Below, piece after piece: positions 62,924 through 64,000 of a stretch of 64,000 bases of DNA. Position numbers and translations under genes: made by a program. The stretch is from Silvanigrella paludirubra (GTDB lineage: Bacteria; Bdellovibrionota_B; Oligoflexia; Silvanigrellales; Silvanigrellaceae), in the NCBI RefSeq assembly GCF_009208775.1, contig NZ_WFLM01000001.1, positions 248,001 through 312,000 on the forward strand. Reading direction: 5' to 3'. The stretch's first letter is position 1; each line of letters starts with the position of its first letter. The notes under the pieces are model-generated. The model searched no databases. It was not told the DNA's origin and saw nothing but the letters and a program-made list of their open reading frames with translations.

Positions 62924-64000
62924 TTAGAATAACTCTTGCTGTTCCTTGTATGGCTCGTTTCCTTCATTTTTTAAAGACATGGCGCCCTGTACTTTTTTAT
63001 TCAAGGGAAATAATTCTATATATTTTTTAGGTTCTCTTTCTTGCATAATGCGATAACAAGTTTCAACCATATGCTCTATTTGAGGTTTACAATAATAATC
63101 CCCATCTCTCCCATAGGCGCAGCGATTTTCTTTTGCGGATAATGTTCTTGGCATGCAGTCAAGATAATGAAATGCTTTGTTTTTTTCTAGGGTTTGTTGC
63201 ATCATGTAGGCACTTGTTCCGCCTGGTAAATCTTCATCAAAAAATAAAACGGCATTTGTCTTTTTAATAGATTCTAAAATGGTGGATGTTAAGTCAAATG
63301 GAATGAGGGTTTGAATATCTATTACTTCAACGGAAATTCCTATTCTTTCAAGCTCCAAAGCGGCATCACATGCAACTTTACAGCAAGCACCATAGGTCAC
63401 TACTGTAATATCATTCCCTGTTTTCAAAATTTCAGGTTGCCCTAAACAAACTGTAAATTGACTTAAATTATCTGGGATTTTTTCTTTAAGACGATAGGCA
63501 TTTAAAACTTCTATTACTAACGCAGGGTTGTCAGATTGAAATAAAGTATTATACATTCCCGCAGCTTGAGTCATATTTCTAGGAACACAAATATACATGC
63601 CTCTAACTGAACCTAAAATCATAGATAAAGGAGATCCTGTGTGCCAAATGCCCTCAAGGCGATGACCTTTTGTTCTGATGATAACCGGAGATTTTTGTCC
63701 ACCAGCGGTTCGATAATGCAATGTGGCGAGATCATCTGAGGCTGTTTGTAAGCAATAGAGAAAATAATCCAAGTATTGAATATCGACTAGGGGGCGTAAG
63801 CCTCGAATGGCGGTACCAATCCCTTGGCCTAAAATAGTTGCTTCGCGAATTCCGGTGTCGGTAACTCTAAGATCTCCATATTTTGCATTCAGCCCCTCAA
63901 ATACTAAGTTTACATCTCCTAATTTTCCGACATCTTCTCCAATTACAAAAAATTTTGGATTATTTAAAAATAATTGATCAAAACACTTTTGCAAAACAAT
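62924..64000 (-). CDS. 2-oxoacid dehydrogenase E1 component, beta-type region (5' end outside window)
   Basis: The visible part has the beta-subunit transketolase-like features: VIGEDVGKLGDVN, RVTDTGIREATILGQGIGTAIRGLRP, then HYRTAGGQKSPVI and, further on, VVTYGACCKVA and FFDEDLPGGTSAY. It belongs to pyruvate or branched-chain 2-oxoacid dehydrogenase complexes. The frame stays open past base 64000, so the start is not seen; the TTG at 63994 is not a credible start. It may be a separate beta subunit just entering its first residues or the beta part of a fused alpha-beta E1 chain, which is common in some lineages. No E2 or E3 gene is in view. Confidence 0.85.
   Translation of the reverse strand: MVLQKCFDQLFLNNPKFFVIGEDVGKLGDVNLVFEGLNAKYGDLRVTDTGIREATILGQGIGTAIRGLRPLVDIQYLDYFLYCLQTASDDLATLHYRTAGGQKSPVIIRTKGHRLEGIWHTGSPLSMILGSVRGMYICVPRNMTQAAGMYNTLFQSDNPALVIEVLNAYRLKEKIPDNLSQFTVCLGQPEILKTGNDITVVTYGACCKVACDAALELERIGISVEVIDIQTLIPFDLTSTILESIKKTNAVLFFDEDLPGGTSAYMMQQTLEKNKAFHYLDCMPRTLSAKENRCAYGRDGDYYCKPQIEHMVETCYRIMQEREPKKYIELFPLNKKVQGAMSLKNEGNEPYKEQQELF

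Noticed and set aside
62877-62927. 16-codon plus-strand frame with GAGG ribosome site
   Set aside because: Too short, overlaps the 3' end of the E1 beta gene, and the encoded peptide has no recognisable feature; such frames are frequent in AT-rich DNA.

Overview
The window is AT-rich DNA (roughly 30% G+C by eye) from a motile Gram-negative bacterium. The evidence is outer-membrane beta-barrels, lipoproteins with a lipoprotein signal peptidase, a Tat-type signal, and split chemotaxis genes (cheV-cheB at the left edge, cheA-cheW near 54-58 kb). The low G+C, the large receiver/PilZ/TPR signalling proteins, the unusual CheA with two HPt domains and the mix of housekeeping and secondary-metabolism genes fit Bdellovibrionota/Oligoflexia, perhaps near Silvanigrellales. 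That placement is inference; no rRNA gene or phylogenetic marker was compared. No tRNA, rRNA, intact insertion sequence or CRISPR array was seen.

Left part (1-15.9 kb): cheV (partial) and cheB with a terminator; a small barrel protein; an orphan sugar-dehydrogenase small subunit; a Crp/Fnr regulator in an operon with a natural LuxE-LuxC fusion; lspA, a ClpC-type ATPase and an M32 carboxypeptidase; a strongly foldable non-coding RNA candidate at 10.68-10.84 kb; then an OmpA-domain/barrel protein, prs, an alpha/beta hydrolase, rlmN and a periplasmic solute-binding protein.

Centre (16-30 kb): the outstanding locus is a minus-strand operon. It holds one 3192-residue three-module NRPS (A-PCP-C-A-PCP-C-A-PCP-reductase) that ends in a cyclic-nucleotide-binding-like domain. 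It is followed within 0-20 bp by a STAS antagonist, a short HATPase-type anti-sigma-like factor and a membrane-anchored SpoIIE/PP2C phosphatase, which together form a partner-switching module. Upstream lie a YhhN-type membrane protein and a divergent alpha/alpha-toroid (terpene-cyclase-like) protein. The inferred product is a tripeptide aldehyde or alcohol whose production or action is tied to an Rsb-like switch.

Right part (30-64 kb): a MarC-family protein, a receiver-PilZ protein, an asparagine synthetase paired with an unknown protein, and pyrG-hemL-CPBP protease-dtd-histidine kinase. These are followed by a Tat-exported dienelactone-hydrolase-like protein, a HAD phosphatase and priA. Next is a receiver-TPR protein overlapping a CPBP-like membrane protein and a fused full-size ABC exporter with one degenerate ATP site. 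A YopT-like cysteine protease follows, behind a sigma54-like promoter, then YggS and Maf. The cheA-cheW-lipoprotein-lipoprotein run has overlapping reading frames. The end holds a SprT-like metalloprotease, a decayed gene, two tandem secreted Cys-containing paralogues, and the 3' end of a 2-oxoacid dehydrogenase E1 beta gene that leaves the window.
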